The notes below the pieces were generated by a model that worked only from the letters and a program-made list of their open reading frames with translations, was not told where the DNA came from and made no database searches. A program made the position numbers and the translations under genes. Positions 1 through 12,358 of a stretch of 64,000 nt of DNA are shown piece after piece. How positions within the stretch are numbered: the stretch's first letter is position 1; each line of letters begins with the position of its first letter. The DNA is from Orientallactaga sibirica. Taxonomy: Eukaryota > Chordata > Mammalia > Rodentia > Dipodidae. The DNA is taken from assembly GCA_036365145.1 (NCBI GenBank), contig JAEOAD010000024.1, forward strand, positions 11,998,501-12,062,500, read 5' to 3'.

Positions 1-273
1 CCTTTAAAATCCTGCTGCTGAGACCGAGCCTGGCAGCTGCGTGGATCTTGCTGCCACTGCTGGAGCCACTTCTGCCTACTTCTTTGGGCTCTAGATGCTC
101 TGGATCTCTCCTACTTCTCTGCTGTGGTTGATAATTTGCTATACACCCCACTTTTTAGTAGAGTAGTGTATTTTTCTTTTTTTTTTTTTTTGTTGTTGTT
201 GTTGTTTTGTTTTGTTTTGCTTTTTCTCCCCTAAATTGTTTTGGTGTGGTTCCTATGCCACTATCTTAACCAG

Positions 274-345
274 ATGTCCTATATTCAGTGTTTTATTAGT
301 TTATAATTTGTATCTGCAGCCACCTGGCTACAGGCAGTGAAAGGT
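274..345 (+). mobile_element. MaLR-like LTR fragment
   Basis: A short stretch matches the 5' part of the better-preserved LTR at 14714-15103, sharing the tract around 'tattcagtgttttattag' and the following 'atctgcag'. The rest of that LTR is not recognisable downstream. The preceding 1-270 bases include a T-rich/(TTG)n run at 178-215 and remain unassigned. This is a small remnant identified by comparison within the window only. Confidence 0.5.
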
Positions 346-359
346 TTTAAATAGAAGAT

Positions 360-1486
360 AAAATGTCACATTTAAAAGACGTCATTTCACTGTAACTGCC
401 ACAGTATAACAAATGTCTTCATCATCTCAATGCTTCACGTCATACTTCCAGTGGTTTGATGGTTTTCTCCTGTGTCAATAACATCCTGGTTTCTCCAGTG
501 AAACTTAGTGTTCATCTTCACAACTTCTCAGTGGCCTCTCCCTTTGCCTATTCTCAGTGAGCCTCTGGAATTATGATGTAATACTCTATAACTGCCTCAA
601 CCATGCATAGGTGCATTTTTCACACCTATAAAACTAGGACTGCGTGGTCTACACTGAAACATTCTTTTCCGAGATCTGGCCTCTGATCAGAATTGTAGCC
701 ATCCCTGTGTGCTGGCCATGGGGAACAGGAAATTCTTTCAACATTTTCTCTTCAGATTTTGTTCCTATACACAGAATTTCCATGCTTAGAAGCTATAGAC
801 TTTAATTGGAAGAGTCTTTCACTCAGGATATCTTTCCTATTGTCCCAGTGCAAGGAAGTGGGTTTATTCTTTAATGATAATCTCTTTAACAATTATAGTC
901 CCTCTGGCAGCTGCAGTATGTGGAACATTAAACCTGTTCACATTTCTTTCCCTGTAAAACTTCACCTTTTTCATTTCTTTATGCTGTACATTTTGCATTC
1001 TTTCCCTGATCTGAAAAAGAGAAGTCAACAAAAATCATGTCACAGACTCAATGTTATTCTGTGTTTAAATTTACTCCACAAACACATTAATTATCTCTTA
1101 ATCCAACTCCATTCAAACTTCATGCAGCCAATTTCTTTGCCAGAACATCACATGAACTGGCTCTGGCCAAGTTCCCAATAGAGTTGTTGCTCTCCTTTGA
1201 AGCCTTATGAGCTGGGTTTCCATTGTCCATATTATCCTTAGCTTGTAGAAAAATGAAATTACATCCATATTTTTATATTGCTCACAGTAATTTAAAATAT
1301 ATCAAAGATCTTAATTAAGAACCTAAAATGCTTAAACTCTAGAGAAATGTACAGAAAACATGTGAAAATACAGGGATAGGTACTAACATTCCAAATAGGA
1401 CTCTAATAGCACAGAAAAATAATCCCACTGATTATTATTAAAGCCTTGCTCATAAGATGATATGATGTCAAGCTTTCTGCATAGGT
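360..1486. other. Unassigned sequence, no gene supported
   Basis: No SINE, L1 or LTR was recognised here. A 140-codon open frame at 759-1181 (+) has no recognisable domain, no signal or repeat pattern, and no codon or splice context. I treat it as chance. The stretch could be a very old ERV remnant, but I cannot support that. Confidence 0.4.
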
Positions 1487-1489
1487 CTG

Positions 1490-1598
1490 CAATAATGACT
1501 ACTTCCCCTTGAAACTGTAAGCCATAAATAAATCCTTCTTTTCCATAAACACCTTCTGGTTTGATATTTTCTTCAGCAACCAGAATGCAACCAATAAT
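1490..1598 (+). mobile_element. 3' end of a MaLR-like LTR
   Basis: The segment has the typical end of rodent MaLR LTRs: a 'gaaactgtaagcc' block, an AATAAA-type poly(A) signal near 1526, then a pyrimidine-rich stretch and a 'cagcaacca' ending. The 5' two thirds of the LTR are missing or too diverged to see. Confidence 0.55.
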
Positions 1599-2121
1599 AA
1601 ATTGATAAATGCATAATGAAAGTATGGTTCATATACACATTGGAACTTGATTCAATTTAAACAAGGGAAATAGAAGATAAGAATGAGGGAAAGACATCAA
1701 AAAAAGCTAATTATGCTTGAAAATGCAATAATGAAACCTCTTACTTTAACTTTGTATGTTAGTTAAAAACAAACAAAATATTTTTTTAAAGTTTAAGTGC
1801 CTGGCAGCTTAATATTATTTATATTTTTTCAATTATATAGCCTGGAAACTGATCTAAATAACTATAAAATTAAAGGTGAAACTTTTTTTATTATCTGCTT
1901 AAGAAATTTGTTAGCATTCCAGAACACTAGCAACGGGTAGCTTAGATACTTCAGTTCCACTTCTGGCAGAAAAACAAGAGACAACTGGTTTGATGCCCTT
2001 GGCTGACTCCTCAGCCTAACTCTTCAATCCAGTGATCCCAAAATTCTTCATACAGTATTATCACTTTGATGCTAAGAGACCTGCTGTAGACACATCCATG
2101 ATGCTGGTATGAACATGTAAA

Positions 2122-2463
2122 TGCAACAGAGTTTCAGAGGGGAATGGGTTTATTTCAGGCTTACAAATACAAGGGAAGTTCTATCAATGGCCAAAGAAGG
2201 TGGCTCCCATTCATAAATCCAACCAGAGAGAGAAACCACCAACAACCAGCAAACATCCAAAAGCAATAAGCAGAGACTGGCAGAGCTCAGACTCCTCTGC
2301 ACATCTTTGTGCTGGAACCCAGAGTTGCCCACAAACACAACTTTGGCCTGGAGCTCAGGGTCCACTCCCAGTAACGCCTCCTTCAGCCAGTTGGCTGAAG
2401 ACTACAAACTTTATTTCAGTAAAACATCTAAGTCTATGGGAGACATATATTTAAACTACCACG
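2122..2463 (-). mobile_element. MaLR-like solo LTR, antisense
   Basis: Read on the minus strand this begins with a 'gtggtagtttaaatatatg' type start and ends 'tctgttgca', the pattern of the LTR at 14714-15103. A minus-strand AATAAA (plus-strand TTTATT near 2149) lies near the LTR 3' end. About 340 bp, near full length. I found no clean 5-bp duplication. Short open frames on both strands inside it are LTR sequence, not genes. Confidence 0.7.
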
Positions 2464-2769
2464 GGATCTTTCTGCTGTCTTCCCTCCTCTATTAGTTATG
2501 ATCAATTAACCATCACTATTTTAATGTTGATTTTAAAATCTTTGTAGACTACACAGGATATTCTGGACAATTACCCTAGGAATTTGTCTTACTGCCCAAA
2601 TGAGATATCTTGAGCACTGTATATCATTCCAGTTGCACTTACTCAAAATCTTTTGAAGCACTGCATTCCCTTTATTATATACCTAGTGAATCATACATAG
2701 CACTGAGTGCATGTGTCTAAACTAAGTATTTATTTGGGTGTAAGTATCTTACATTAAATACATTCATCA

Positions 2770-3121
2770 GGCCAAGAGGACAACTCTGGAAAAATCATTT
2801 GTGCAAGCACAAGGACCTGGGTTCAATCTTCAGTACCCACAAAGAAAGCCAGCTATGGCTACATACACCTGTGACCCCAGCTCTCAAGTAAGCAGAGACA
2901 GGAGGATCACTGGGTCTTGAGGATCATTAATCCAACAACAAAATAAAAATAAATAAATAAACATAAGCCTTGCATTGAGTGAAAGGCTATGAGTCAAGGA
3001 AATAAGGCAAAAGAAGGATAGAACACACCAAATAACTTCCTCTAGCCTCTTCAGTGTGCATGTCTGGGCACACAGACCTGTACACATGCATACATACACC
3101 ACATGCACACACTACATATAG
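2770..3121 (+). mobile_element. B4-like long SINE, diverged
   Basis: It starts with a tRNA-like box B region ('gggttcaatcttc'), continues into a B1-like middle and an A-rich patch (2938-2962), and ends with the 'cctctagcctc...gcacacagacc...catgcacaca' tail typical of rodent B4/B3 SINEs. It is old and strongly diverged. Confidence 0.6.
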
Positions 3122-3518
3122 TAGGCCAAGCACATATCAAAAAATACAATTCAAAATCTTTACTACTAATTTGAGATACCAGAGAATTCAGGGCAATCTC
3201 AATTAAAAAGTATTTTTTGTACAACAACATTGATGGGGAAGCATTCCATTTCATGGAACCAAAATGTTTTTAAACAGACATTCTTCAAGTGGTTAACATG
3301 TCCACATATAGATTTCAGTAGGAATTTTACCTAGTTTAAGAAAGCAAAGGCATCAGATACAAAAGGAGGCTTGAGATGCTAAGATTTTTTCTTGCTGTTT
3401 TGTCAAAAGCTGACTGTGAATCCATATTACTATATTAGTACTTTGTGTAGTCCACTTAAAGAGGTTGCACTAGCCAACAATGCACAGAATATTGGTAAGG
3501 TCATTGTGGTGCCCTTCC

Positions 3519-3537
3519 TGGTGTGTGTGTGTGTGTG
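3519..3537. repeat. Short (GT)n microsatellite
   Basis: An uninterrupted GT run of about nine units in otherwise unassigned DNA (3125-3690). Confidence 0.9.
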
Positions 3538-3696
3538 CTGAGGTGACCTGCCTCGTTTACTCTATTGATTTGAAATACTCATTCTGGCTGAGTTTCTGAA
3601 GCTAATGACACTTATTTTCATCAACCCTTATGAATGTATGGTTGTTTGGTAAACTTGACCAAGGTTGCATATTCTTAGCAAGAATGTATCATATAT

Positions 3697-3805
3697 GGCA
3701 GGTGTGTTGGGACAAATCTGTAATCTTAACACAGGAGGCTGGGAACAGAGGATCAACAATTCAAAACTAGACTGGGTTATATAGTGAGACGTCTCAAAAA
3801 TAAAG
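3697..3805 (+). mobile_element. B1-like SINE, diverged
   Basis: A 7SL-type layout is visible: 'aatcttaacacaggaggctggg', then 'actgggttatatagtgagac', then a short A-rich tail. It is older than the other B1 copies in the window. Confidence 0.6.
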
Positions 3806-3814
3806 CTTAAAAAA

Positions 3815-4560
3815 TAAGGTAAAGGAAGATAACAAAAGAAAAAGGGAAGGAAAAATAAATAGACATGCCTATTTTTTTTCCTGGATACAATAAGGAAAAT
3901 CTGACAATTTATAATTAATTATGGAATATTTTAAGAGCACCAAAATATAATATTTACAACAACACTAACAAATATATTTTCAAAGATTTAGCATTAATAA
4001 TATTGAAATTTTTAATAAAATCAATGAGAGAAAGTTGCAAATTGGTTTTTCAAGCTCCTCCTTCATCCTCCTCTTCCTCTTCTTCTACTTGTCTTCCTCA
4101 TACATCTTCTGGTAATGACAATAAGTTTAATTTTATTTAGTGAAAAATTAAAAACTTACCATATTCATACTACTTTGTTGTTACTATTAAAAAAATTAAT
4201 TTGTCCATATCAAACAGATGTTAGAAAGCTTAGAAAGCATGATACGTGGTTTTGTTAAATAATTCTGTAATCCATGTATTTGAACTAGAAAAATCAGGCA
4301 TGCTTTTGACAGTCACTTATGATCATGATGCTATGTGCTTTTTGAAGGAGAGTACACTCTAGTGAGATAATACATTTAATGATAATAAAATCCTAATGGA
4401 GGATATTACAGTATTGCTCACAGTGGTGACTTATCATACAGTGTGGACTAACTAGAGCCCTGAAATAATTGCAAGATAATCATTACATTTGTGATAATAA
4501 TAAAATAAGAAATAAAAAACTAATTTGAGAAAAATGAGGGAATAGATAGATATCTTTATT
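3815..4560. other. Unassigned AT-rich DNA
   Basis: A-rich and T-rich sequence with a pyrimidine (TCC/TTC) patch near 4056-4105. I recognise no gene or repeat. Confidence 0.5.
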
Positions 4561-4706
4561 TATAACCATGAGCACCTGAATTTGAGTCCCAAAATTCACA
4601 TAAAAATGATACACAGAGAAAGGACAATTCATGGGCCAGCTAGTCTATCCTAATTATGTCCTATGCACAGTTCTGATCATTGAGAAACCCTATCTCAAGA
4701 AAGGGG
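4561..4706 (+). mobile_element. B4-like SINE fragment
   Basis: A box-B-like 'gaatttgagtccc' precedes a B4-type body ('gggccagctagtctatcc') and an 'agaaaccctatctcaag' end. It lies directly upstream of the B1 at 4711. Confidence 0.55.
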
Positions 4707-4710
4707 AGTA

Positions 4711-4858
4711 GACCAGGCATGGTGATGCATGCCTTTAATACCAGCACTAGGGCGGTTAAGATAGGAGGATCCCTGTGAGTTTGAGGCCATTCTGAAACTA
4801 AATAGTGCATTACATTACTCTAGCTTGGGCCAGAGAAAGACCCTACCTCAGAATAAAA
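4711..4858 (+). mobile_element. B1 SINE
   Basis: The order of blocks is that of B1: 'ccaggcatggtgatgcatg', 'cctttaataccagcac', 'gagtttgaggcca', 'gagaaagaccctacctc' and an A-rich tail. It is moderately diverged. Confidence 0.85.
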
Positions 4859-4859
4859 A

Positions 4860-5900
4860 AGGAGAGGGTAATAGTGCCTAGGGAATGACATTCAATATTG
4901 TCCTTTGGCTTTCACACCCATCTCCACACATGCTCACATATCACTACACACACATGAGCACCCATATGAACATACACTTGCAAAATCACAACATACAGAC
5001 ACACAGAATGGAAAAAATTTCTAGCATATATGTAACCTTATATTTCAAAATGTAATTTTACATACAATATCTTTCTGTTTCCCAAGAGAAATTGTCAAAC
5101 ACTGTAGGCTACTGATAGCCATTGTTTAATGATTGCCAAACATTACCTTACCTCATACTTACATTAGGTAGCTGAAGTAGTCATTGCTGCCTGTATTTTA
5201 CTGATAAAACAAGGAAAACTAGGATATGGAATTATTTATCAAAATCCACATAACTATTGCTACCAAACTGAGATTAAAATCAAAATTGTCTGATCTGAAA
5301 TCATGCTCTTTCTAGTGAATAAACAACTTTGAATTGAATAGGAAGTTTTCTTCCTCAATTTATAATGAGAACAAAGTTAGTGTAAGTAACTTTTTAATAT
5401 CCATTGAAAGGTTTTAATCTTAGCAAAACTAGTTGCCATTTCAATTTCTTGGTTGTATTGATTGGTCGATTGTATGTTAGCACTTTAACGAAGTCAATCT
5501 AACGTTTTCATCAGAAAATTTTCTTACTATATTTTACTGAATCTATTCATGAAATTTGATAGAATTCACTGTTTTCATCACATTACAATCTTTGGGGCAG
5601 TCCATTCTGACTATGAGTAATAGGTGATGAGTCTTTGATTAACTTCTTTGAATCAATGAATATGTAAACAATCTACTTTTTATCTATTGTAGATCACAAC
5701 TGATACTATGGTATCATAAAATAATGTACCAGTAATTGCTAATATACTTTAAAATATAAATTAGTGGATTCCAAAACAAAATAATGATTATTTTTTATTT
5801 ATAAATTGTGAAACCAAAGAGTCACAGCCTACAAGAATGCATTCTAACCAGGCAGCCTGGTTAGAAATATCAGAGGCAAAGAATTAAAAGAAAAAAAATT
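4860..5900. other. Unassigned AT-rich DNA
   Basis: An AC-rich patch lies at 4915-5005. The rest is unique-looking AT-rich sequence with no recognised gene or repeat. Confidence 0.5.
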
Positions 5901-5902
5901 AA

Positions 5903-6000
5903 GGGCTGGAGAGATGGCTTGAGGTTAAGCACTTGCCTGCAAAGTCTAAGGACCCAGCTTTGATTTCTCAGAACTCATGTAAACCAGATGCACAAGTAGG
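5903..6000 (+). mobile_element. tRNA-derived SINE, 5' part
   Basis: The 'gggctggagagatggctt' head, box A region, 'cttgcctgcaaag' and box-B-like 'tttgatttctc' are present. The copy stops near 6000, and an antisense copy of the same family starts about 30 bp later. Confidence 0.85.
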
Positions 6001-6028
6001 CAGATAGAATGAGAATATGGACACCCCA

Positions 6029-6168
6029 GGGCCTGCAGCGACTGCAAATGAACTCCAGAGACATGCACCACCTTGGACATCTGGCTTACATGAGTACTGA
6101 GGAATTGAACCCAAGTCCGTAGGCATCACAGGAAAATGCCTTAACCACTAGGCAATCTCTCCATCCCT
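6029..6168 (-). mobile_element. tRNA-derived SINE, antisense
   Basis: An antisense copy of the same SINE: 'actgcaaatgaactccagag', 'catctggcttacatg', 'gaattgaaccc' (box B complement) and 'aatctctccatccc' (head complement). With 5903-6000 it forms an inverted pair able to fold back. Confidence 0.85.
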
Positions 6169-6169
6169 A

Positions 6170-6484
6170 ATATGTGTATGTGTGGAGGGGTGGTTTTTTA
6201 ATGCTATGTTGATATAACAAAAAAATAATTCTTTTAGGTTAGTCACTTTTTGTTTTTGTGTTTTACAGTTTGAGCTATTTGCATTGGAAATTTAGCTTGC
6301 TGAAATAGAAATCGGGTCAAAACCCACAGAAGCATAAAATAATTAATCTGAATTTCATATTAAATCAGTTTTGCTCCTATAGGTACCCTGTAAACAATGT
6401 ATGATTTCTTTACAGTTATCAAACTAATAAAAAATAAATAAGATAAAATACCTTCCACTGAGAGAAATTAGTGGCTCTGCCAAT

Positions 6485-6526
<42 letters not shown>

Positions 6527-7215
6527 ATAGAAAAAGTCATAGGAAGAAACTAACAGACTGATACAAGCAATGAATGTATAGTATCTGGACTTGGAGAGGT
6601 TCCATTCCATTTCCTCTAATCATTTATCAAGAAAAACTCAACAATGAATCTAAAACTTGCAAATTTTGCACTTATTGGCAAAAGTTAAATAATTAAAACA
6701 ATTTAGTTTCCAGCTTCTCTTTTCAATCTAAATTTCTGCATGACTATAAGAATGTGTATTCCGCTTAACTGTAATAATAACTCATTAACTGTCTAAAATG
6801 TGTTGACTTTATAATTTGCTTGTTTTAGTTTGTAGCTGTTCAATAGATTTTATTTTCAAAAGTTATAATTTTGAAAGTCACATTAGATTTATAGATATTA
6901 GAATTAAAAATAAAAAGCCACATGGTTTATTTGATATCATGTGATTAACAGATGAATTGATATTTTTAAAATTTCAACCCTGCCCTTTCCCCACTTAATT
7001 GTAAAATAATTATTAAAAATGATTTCCAAAAGCACAGCTAATATTCTTGTTTTTCTAACAGTCCAAGGTTTAAAATGAATCTTCTTTCTAAATATTCAAT
7101 CTCATTCTTTGATAAGTTTTCCTAGCAAAGAAATTATTGTTATTTTGATTACAATTGATTTTGTTGTTCTAAAATGTTGATTATTTGGTTCCTATAATAA
7201 GCATCTTACATTTTT
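6170..7215. other. Unassigned AT-rich DNA
   Basis: Unique-looking AT-rich DNA apart from the GT microsatellite at 6487. No gene recognised. Confidence 0.5.
6487..6524. repeat. (GT)19 microsatellite
   Basis: A perfect 38-bp GT run. Confidence 0.97.
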
Positions 7216-7226
7216 AAAAGGAAAGT

Positions 7227-7365
7227 GTCCCAGGCATGTTGGCACATGCCTTTAATCCCAGCACTCTGGGGGCAGAGGTAAAAGAATTGCTGAGTTTGAG
7301 GCCATTTTGTCACTACAGAGTGACCCCCAGGTCAGCAGAGTCTAGAGTGTGACCTTACCTAGGAA
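7227..7365 (+). mobile_element. B1 SINE with target-site duplication
   Basis: Standard B1 blocks from 'caggcatgttggcacatg' to 'gaccttacct' and an A tail. The 11-bp duplication aaaaggaaagt lies at 7216-7226 and 7366-7376 and fixes both ends. Confidence 0.9.
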
Positions 7366-7669
7366 AAAAGGAAAGTATTGAAAATCTGGTTACATTTTAA
7401 CTGATTTTTGTAAGTGCCACTCTAGATTTTGTTTCTTCCACTTCCCTGATTTATTAACATTAACTATACCATGTTGGACAAACTGATGGACCAGTGGACA
7501 CTGGTCAATCAGCCCATCACATATATTGTGCATGCAGTTTTATCTCCTATGTGGAATAATGAGCCCAACATTTTGAATTCGTTTCACCAAGAAGCCATAA
7601 TTGAACAAATAATTGTGTAACTTCAATAGCAATAAATAAGAGAAATATGATCTTTTTAAATCAGAATTA

Positions 7670-7895
7670 AGGGCCTGAGAGATGCATCAGCATTTAAAAG
7701 TGCTTGATGAAGCTTTTGTGCCAGAATTCAGTTCCTCAGTACCCATGTAAAAAAGGTACACAAAATGGCACCTGCATCTGAAGTTCCTTTGTAGTACCAG
7801 GAACCCCTTGTGTGCATGTTAACCATAAAACATTTCTCACTCTCACATCTTTCTTACTGTCTCTCATTTTAAAAAAATTAATATTTTTAATAAAA
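7670..7895 (+). mobile_element. tRNA-derived SINE, diverged
   Basis: A decayed 'gggcctgagagatg' head, 'attcagttcctcagtaccc' box B region, 'gcacctgcatctgaagttc' body, CT-rich segment and A-rich tail. Confidence 0.75.
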
Positions 7896-8064
7896 GAAAT
7901 AAAGTACTTCGTTAGTCCCAAATTTGTTATATTTCCTAAAATAATTTCACCTGAATTAGGTGTGAATAGGTTAACTGTTAAAATTAGAAGTTACTATAAA
8001 TCTTCTAATTGTAATACATTGAAGGAATCCTGACTTTATTTCTCCATTTAAAAAGAATAAAATG

Positions 8065-9740
8065 CTATGATTATCTTTTCGTGATTGGGTGAGCTCACTG
8101 AGGATGATCTAGTCCATGTTTGACCATTTTTTTTAAATTTCATTATTTCATCTTTCCTTACTGCTACATAGAATTCCATAGTATAGATATACCACATCTT
8201 TGTTATCTATTCATCTAATGCTGGACATCTGGATTGATTCCAGCTCTTTGCTATTATGATTTGAGCAGCTATAAACATGGTTGAGCTCCTAACCTGAATC
8301 CACCTGAGATTCTGCCAAACCTAATAAGCACTCTGAGGACCAGACAATACAGTGGGTGGGATGGGGGGAGGGTAAGGATGGGAGGGAGTGAGAGGGTAGG
8401 AGGGAAGACAAGGGTGGGGGGATACAAATAGGGACCCAAAAGGAAAGTGTACTATAAAACCCTTTATTCTGAACAACAGGCTAAAACATTAATCCTTCAG
8501 CAGGCCACAGAGGGAATACCTGAACCACAGGAAACTGGAGAGAACAACATGAAGACCAACCTTAATCTTTTCCTGCTTCTCTCTCCCTTCTCTCTCTTCT
8601 CCCCCCCTCCCCATACTCACTTTCTCTTTTATGTGATCTTTTTCTTCCCTCACCTTCCTAGGCGCTGACATATAACTCCCAGTACCAGCACGGGGTTAAC
8701 TTTCACAATGAGTTGTTGATCCAAGACACCTACAAGGTCTCCCAAAAAAGACAGATTTCTGTCAGAGTTCTTGGTGACCCACCAAAGGTTAATGGTAAGG
8801 CCCTACTGTCGAAGACAGCATACGCGTGTGAGACCAAACATGGAGAGACCTGGTCAGAATCTGCAAGAGGGTCTTTCCCCAGACAGTTAGCTAGTCTAGT
8901 ACCAGAAGGTGCTACATGAGCAACTGAGGGCAAATGGCCGACATCTGTCCAAACAACTTGCAGTCAAAGCTACCCAGCAGGAAACAACCTGACATAATGT
9001 TCAAACAAGTGCAGTAGTGGCACACAGCCATGGTGGGTAACCAACTTCTCTTGATTTGGCTAATAGATCCACTCAGTGGAATGGAACTTGTTGCTGAAAC
9101 TGGGAAATAAGTCAAAAACCATATACAAAAAATGAGTTCAGTCTCCAAGATCAAGATATCACCAAATGTGGGCTAGAAGAGAGCCTACACATAAAAAATT
9201 TCCTCCAAAATAACTATGGCCATCCCATCTATCTAGTACTAACTTCTCTCTCCATTGGAGAATTTGCTTATCTTTTTCAGATGGACAAGGAACCTGAAGG
9301 GAGGATCAGTCAATCACACCTCACCAGGGCCCCAGGTGAAACCATAGAGTAATGCAGGGGAAGGGCAGGAGTACAGTTTTCTTGGTGATCACGACACCAG
9401 AAAAAGGCTGAAGTAAATAAACACAGAGAACATCCAACTCCTACTAAGTCAGATATCCCGAGACACAGAGGCTCCCAAAACCTCATTACTGAGATAGAAC
9501 TAAAATGACCCCAATGTGGGTCAGGGAAATTCATGGAAGAGGGGGAGGAAAGAATTTTAGAGCCACAAGTTAGGGCATTATGCACAGAGACTTGGCCATA
9601 ACTCTTGACTACCCTCACAATGCATGACCCACATTCCCCATTAATGATGGTCCCTTTGAAGAGGGAGGACAGGGAAGAGGATAATGGCGTCACCATTATG
9701 AATGTAAAATTAGAATAATATAAATAAAAAATAAATTATT
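8065..9740 (+). mobile_element. LINE-1 3' end with 5' inversion
   Basis: Two parts in opposite orientation. 8065-8286 matches the minus strand of L1 ORF2 3' coding sequence (compare 14300-14520). 8286-9740 is the plus-strand L1 3' UTR: a G-rich tract at 8348-8426, a CT-rich tract near 8575-8612, then a long 3' UTR ending in an A-rich tail at about 9715-9745. The junction near 8286 has 'gagct' microhomology. A near-perfect 15/16-bp duplication ending 'gaataaaatg' sits at 8050-8064 and 9741-9756. This is the signature of twin-priming retrotransposition. Small open frames on both strands inside it are non-coding 3' UTR. Confidence 0.88.
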
Positions 9741-9756
9741 AAAAACGAATAAAATG

Positions 9757-10420
9757 GATGAAATTTGAGTATGATTTATGCATGAAAGATGAAAAATCTA
9801 TTAAATAACAGACTTGTACTAAAATAAAATTCTGGTTTTGTATCAGAGACAGGCAAAAGAATTGAACTATATGATTTTAATTAAGTTAAAATGTATAATT
9901 GCAGGCATAAATTTTATGATTTTCTGATATAATCAAATGTATTGATAAAAGTACCTAATCAAGCATTAATATATTCTTATCATTATTATTATCATTATCA
10001 TCATTATTAGTTGCTGGATTCATGGAAGCTTTAGGAAAAATGGAACCAGGTAGACAATAGACTAGTGGTATGTACATGTTTAACATTTGTGAATAACCCC
10101 TTTTACACTCTGTATAGCAAAAGAGATCATAAGGATTGATCTCTAACAATTCTAAGCAAGCTGTAATCCATAGACCAATGGCAACAACATCTTCTGGGAG
10201 TTTATTAGCAATTCAGTATGTCAGATTTAAGTTCAGAGATACTGAGTCAGAATCTACATTTTAAAATAACTCCGTTTTCATTTAAAACACTGTATTGCAA
10301 CCTAAGATCTTTGCATGCTAATGAGAAAATATTTAAAGAACCCCCAGATTATTATTTTATTTTAAGTTTTAGAAGCACAAGTGTAGATTTTGCTGAGTGA
10401 GCATAAAAAACAGATAAGAT
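9757..10420. other. Unassigned AT-rich DNA
   Basis: Contains an imperfect (ATT/ATC)n patch at 9975-10010. No gene or transposon recognised. Confidence 0.5.
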
Positions 10421-10640
10421 GGGCAGGAGAAATGGCTTAGCAGTTAAGGCATTTGCCTGCAAAGCCAAAGGATCCTGGTTTGATTCTCCAGGACCTACAT
10501 AAGCCAGATGCAAAAGGGGGCACATGCATCTAGAATTCATTTGCAGCGGCTGGAGGCCCTAGCATGCCCATTATCTCTCTCTTTCTCTTCTCTCTCTGCC
10601 ACTTTCTCACTTTCAAATAAATAAAATACATCAAAAAACA
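10421..10640 (+). mobile_element. tRNA-derived SINE
   Basis: Head 'gggcaggagaaatggctt', box A 'tagcagttaaggc', 'cctgcaaagcc', box B 'ggtttgattctcc', body 'tcatttgcagcggctggagg', CT-rich stretch, and an AATAAATAAA tail. Full length. Confidence 0.93.
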
Positions 10641-10780
10641 TAATATTTTTGGCTATAAAATATAACTGTTGAAGAATTAAAGGCAAAACTGAGATAATGT
10701 TTCTATGGAAAGATAATTAATATTCATTTTATAAATTGTGACACGTATGGGTATGATTCTGAGGATAAAGTTTAATTCTA

Positions 10781-10831
<51 letters not shown>

Positions 10832-12355
10832 TATATATATATGCATATATAACCTTGAATATAAATATCTGTAAAAATATCAAATTATTGGCTTTTTCCT
10901 ATTTTCAAAAATAGATCTGTATATAGACTATACCTGAAATATCATATGTGCTTTGTTATGTGTTAAAATAGTGGAGGTACAATGGTAACACTTATTTGCA
11001 GCAACAGAAACATTAATATTTAAAGTCATTGTCTGCCTTTGTTTCCTACTGATAACTATTTTCCTTTAAAGCACTACAAAAGACACTCTGAACAGATGGT
11101 GGCTGGTTTCCTCTATTCTGTATCCCCTCACAACTGCCACTGAGCCTCGCCATTCATTAATCTTCCATAGACTTCCAGTAGTACAGCAACTAAATTACAC
11201 CCATGCACACACTGAGGCCAGCAATTCTGTTAGGCTGAAAATTAAACTAAAGAGCACCATGCCAAGTCTTCTAACCAAACTTCACTATAAAGCAGTTAGG
11301 AAAATAAACACTTAGCTTGGAGGATCACTCATGAATGGTCAATCAAACTTTTAATGTTTGGCTGGCTGGTAATTGTATTTTAGACACTATGGTGTACATC
11401 AGAAATTTTAGGGTAGAATTAAACTGAAAAAACACCTGGCTTGAATTCACCTTGACTTATAACTAAAAGAAAGTTTTTTTTTTTTTTCTTTTTACATCAT
11501 TTTATAAAGCTTCTTTTATCTAGATACACATTTTCAAATTTCACCAAAATTGCTTGCTACTATTAATCTGTATATTCTTAAATAAGTATTTAAAATTTAT
11601 TTTAAAATTTGGTGACATGGTATCCAATAACCCTAAACTCTTCCATGTATATTTATCAATATCAAGGGCATTAGTTTGTAGGATGACAATCTTATTCTCA
11701 GAGTTAGGAAATATTAGGATATATTCTTATGTAATATATGGTCCGACCTAAATTTTCATTTCATTAATCGTACAATGACTTTTTGTAACATGAATTTAGA
11801 TCTTGTTTAACATCTCATATTAGTTATTTCTTTGGTTCCATTCAGTCTAGATACTTTTTATATGAATTTTTATGACTTTGATACTTTTGAAGATGCTGCT
11901 ACTTATTTTATAGATTGACCCTCTTTTTGGACTGTGAAAGATTTCTTCATAACTAGATTAGTGAAATCTGGAGGCAAGGCCATCACATAAGTGTAAAGGA
12001 ATGCCATATCACCTCTGCAGACCAAAACAATGATTTTATTTTACTTTTGATGCAAGCTTTGATCACCTTCTTAAGGAGATATCCCAAAGTTTTCTTTCCC
12101 ATAAAGTCACTCTTTTGTCTCTCTGTACTGGATTTTGGCTCATTTTGAAACACACTGAAAATATCATAGAAATATCAATAAAAATAGAAAATATCAATCA
12201 TGTATATAATGCACTAACTTTCTATCTTTACAATGTTTGGGAAAATCATATTTTGTTTTCACAAAATAATTACACTGAAATTAAAAAAAAAATCAAGTGC
12301 TATGTCCCATTATTGATGGTGGCCATTTATAAATAGTCAATTGACTTAAACTTCA
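10641..12355. other. Unassigned AT-rich DNA
   Basis: Apart from the (AT)n tract at 10783-10850 and a T run near 11475-11488, this 1.7-kb stretch shows no repeat family I can name and no gene. Open frames of 60-75 codons are at chance level. Confidence 0.5.
10783..10850. repeat. (AT)n microsatellite
   Basis: About 68 bp of alternating AT broken by two 'gc' steps (near 10829 and 10843). The sequence is self-complementary and can extrude as a hairpin or cruciform. Confidence 0.95.
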
Positions 12356-12358
12356 AAA

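Noticed and set aside
759..1181. 140-codon plus-strand open frame
   Set aside because: No recognisable domain, no splice or promoter context, low-complexity composition. Not supported as a gene.
9310..9696. 128-codon minus-strand frame, with a related one at 44156-44512
   Set aside because: Both are antisense to the same L1 3' UTR, so their similarity reflects the repeat.
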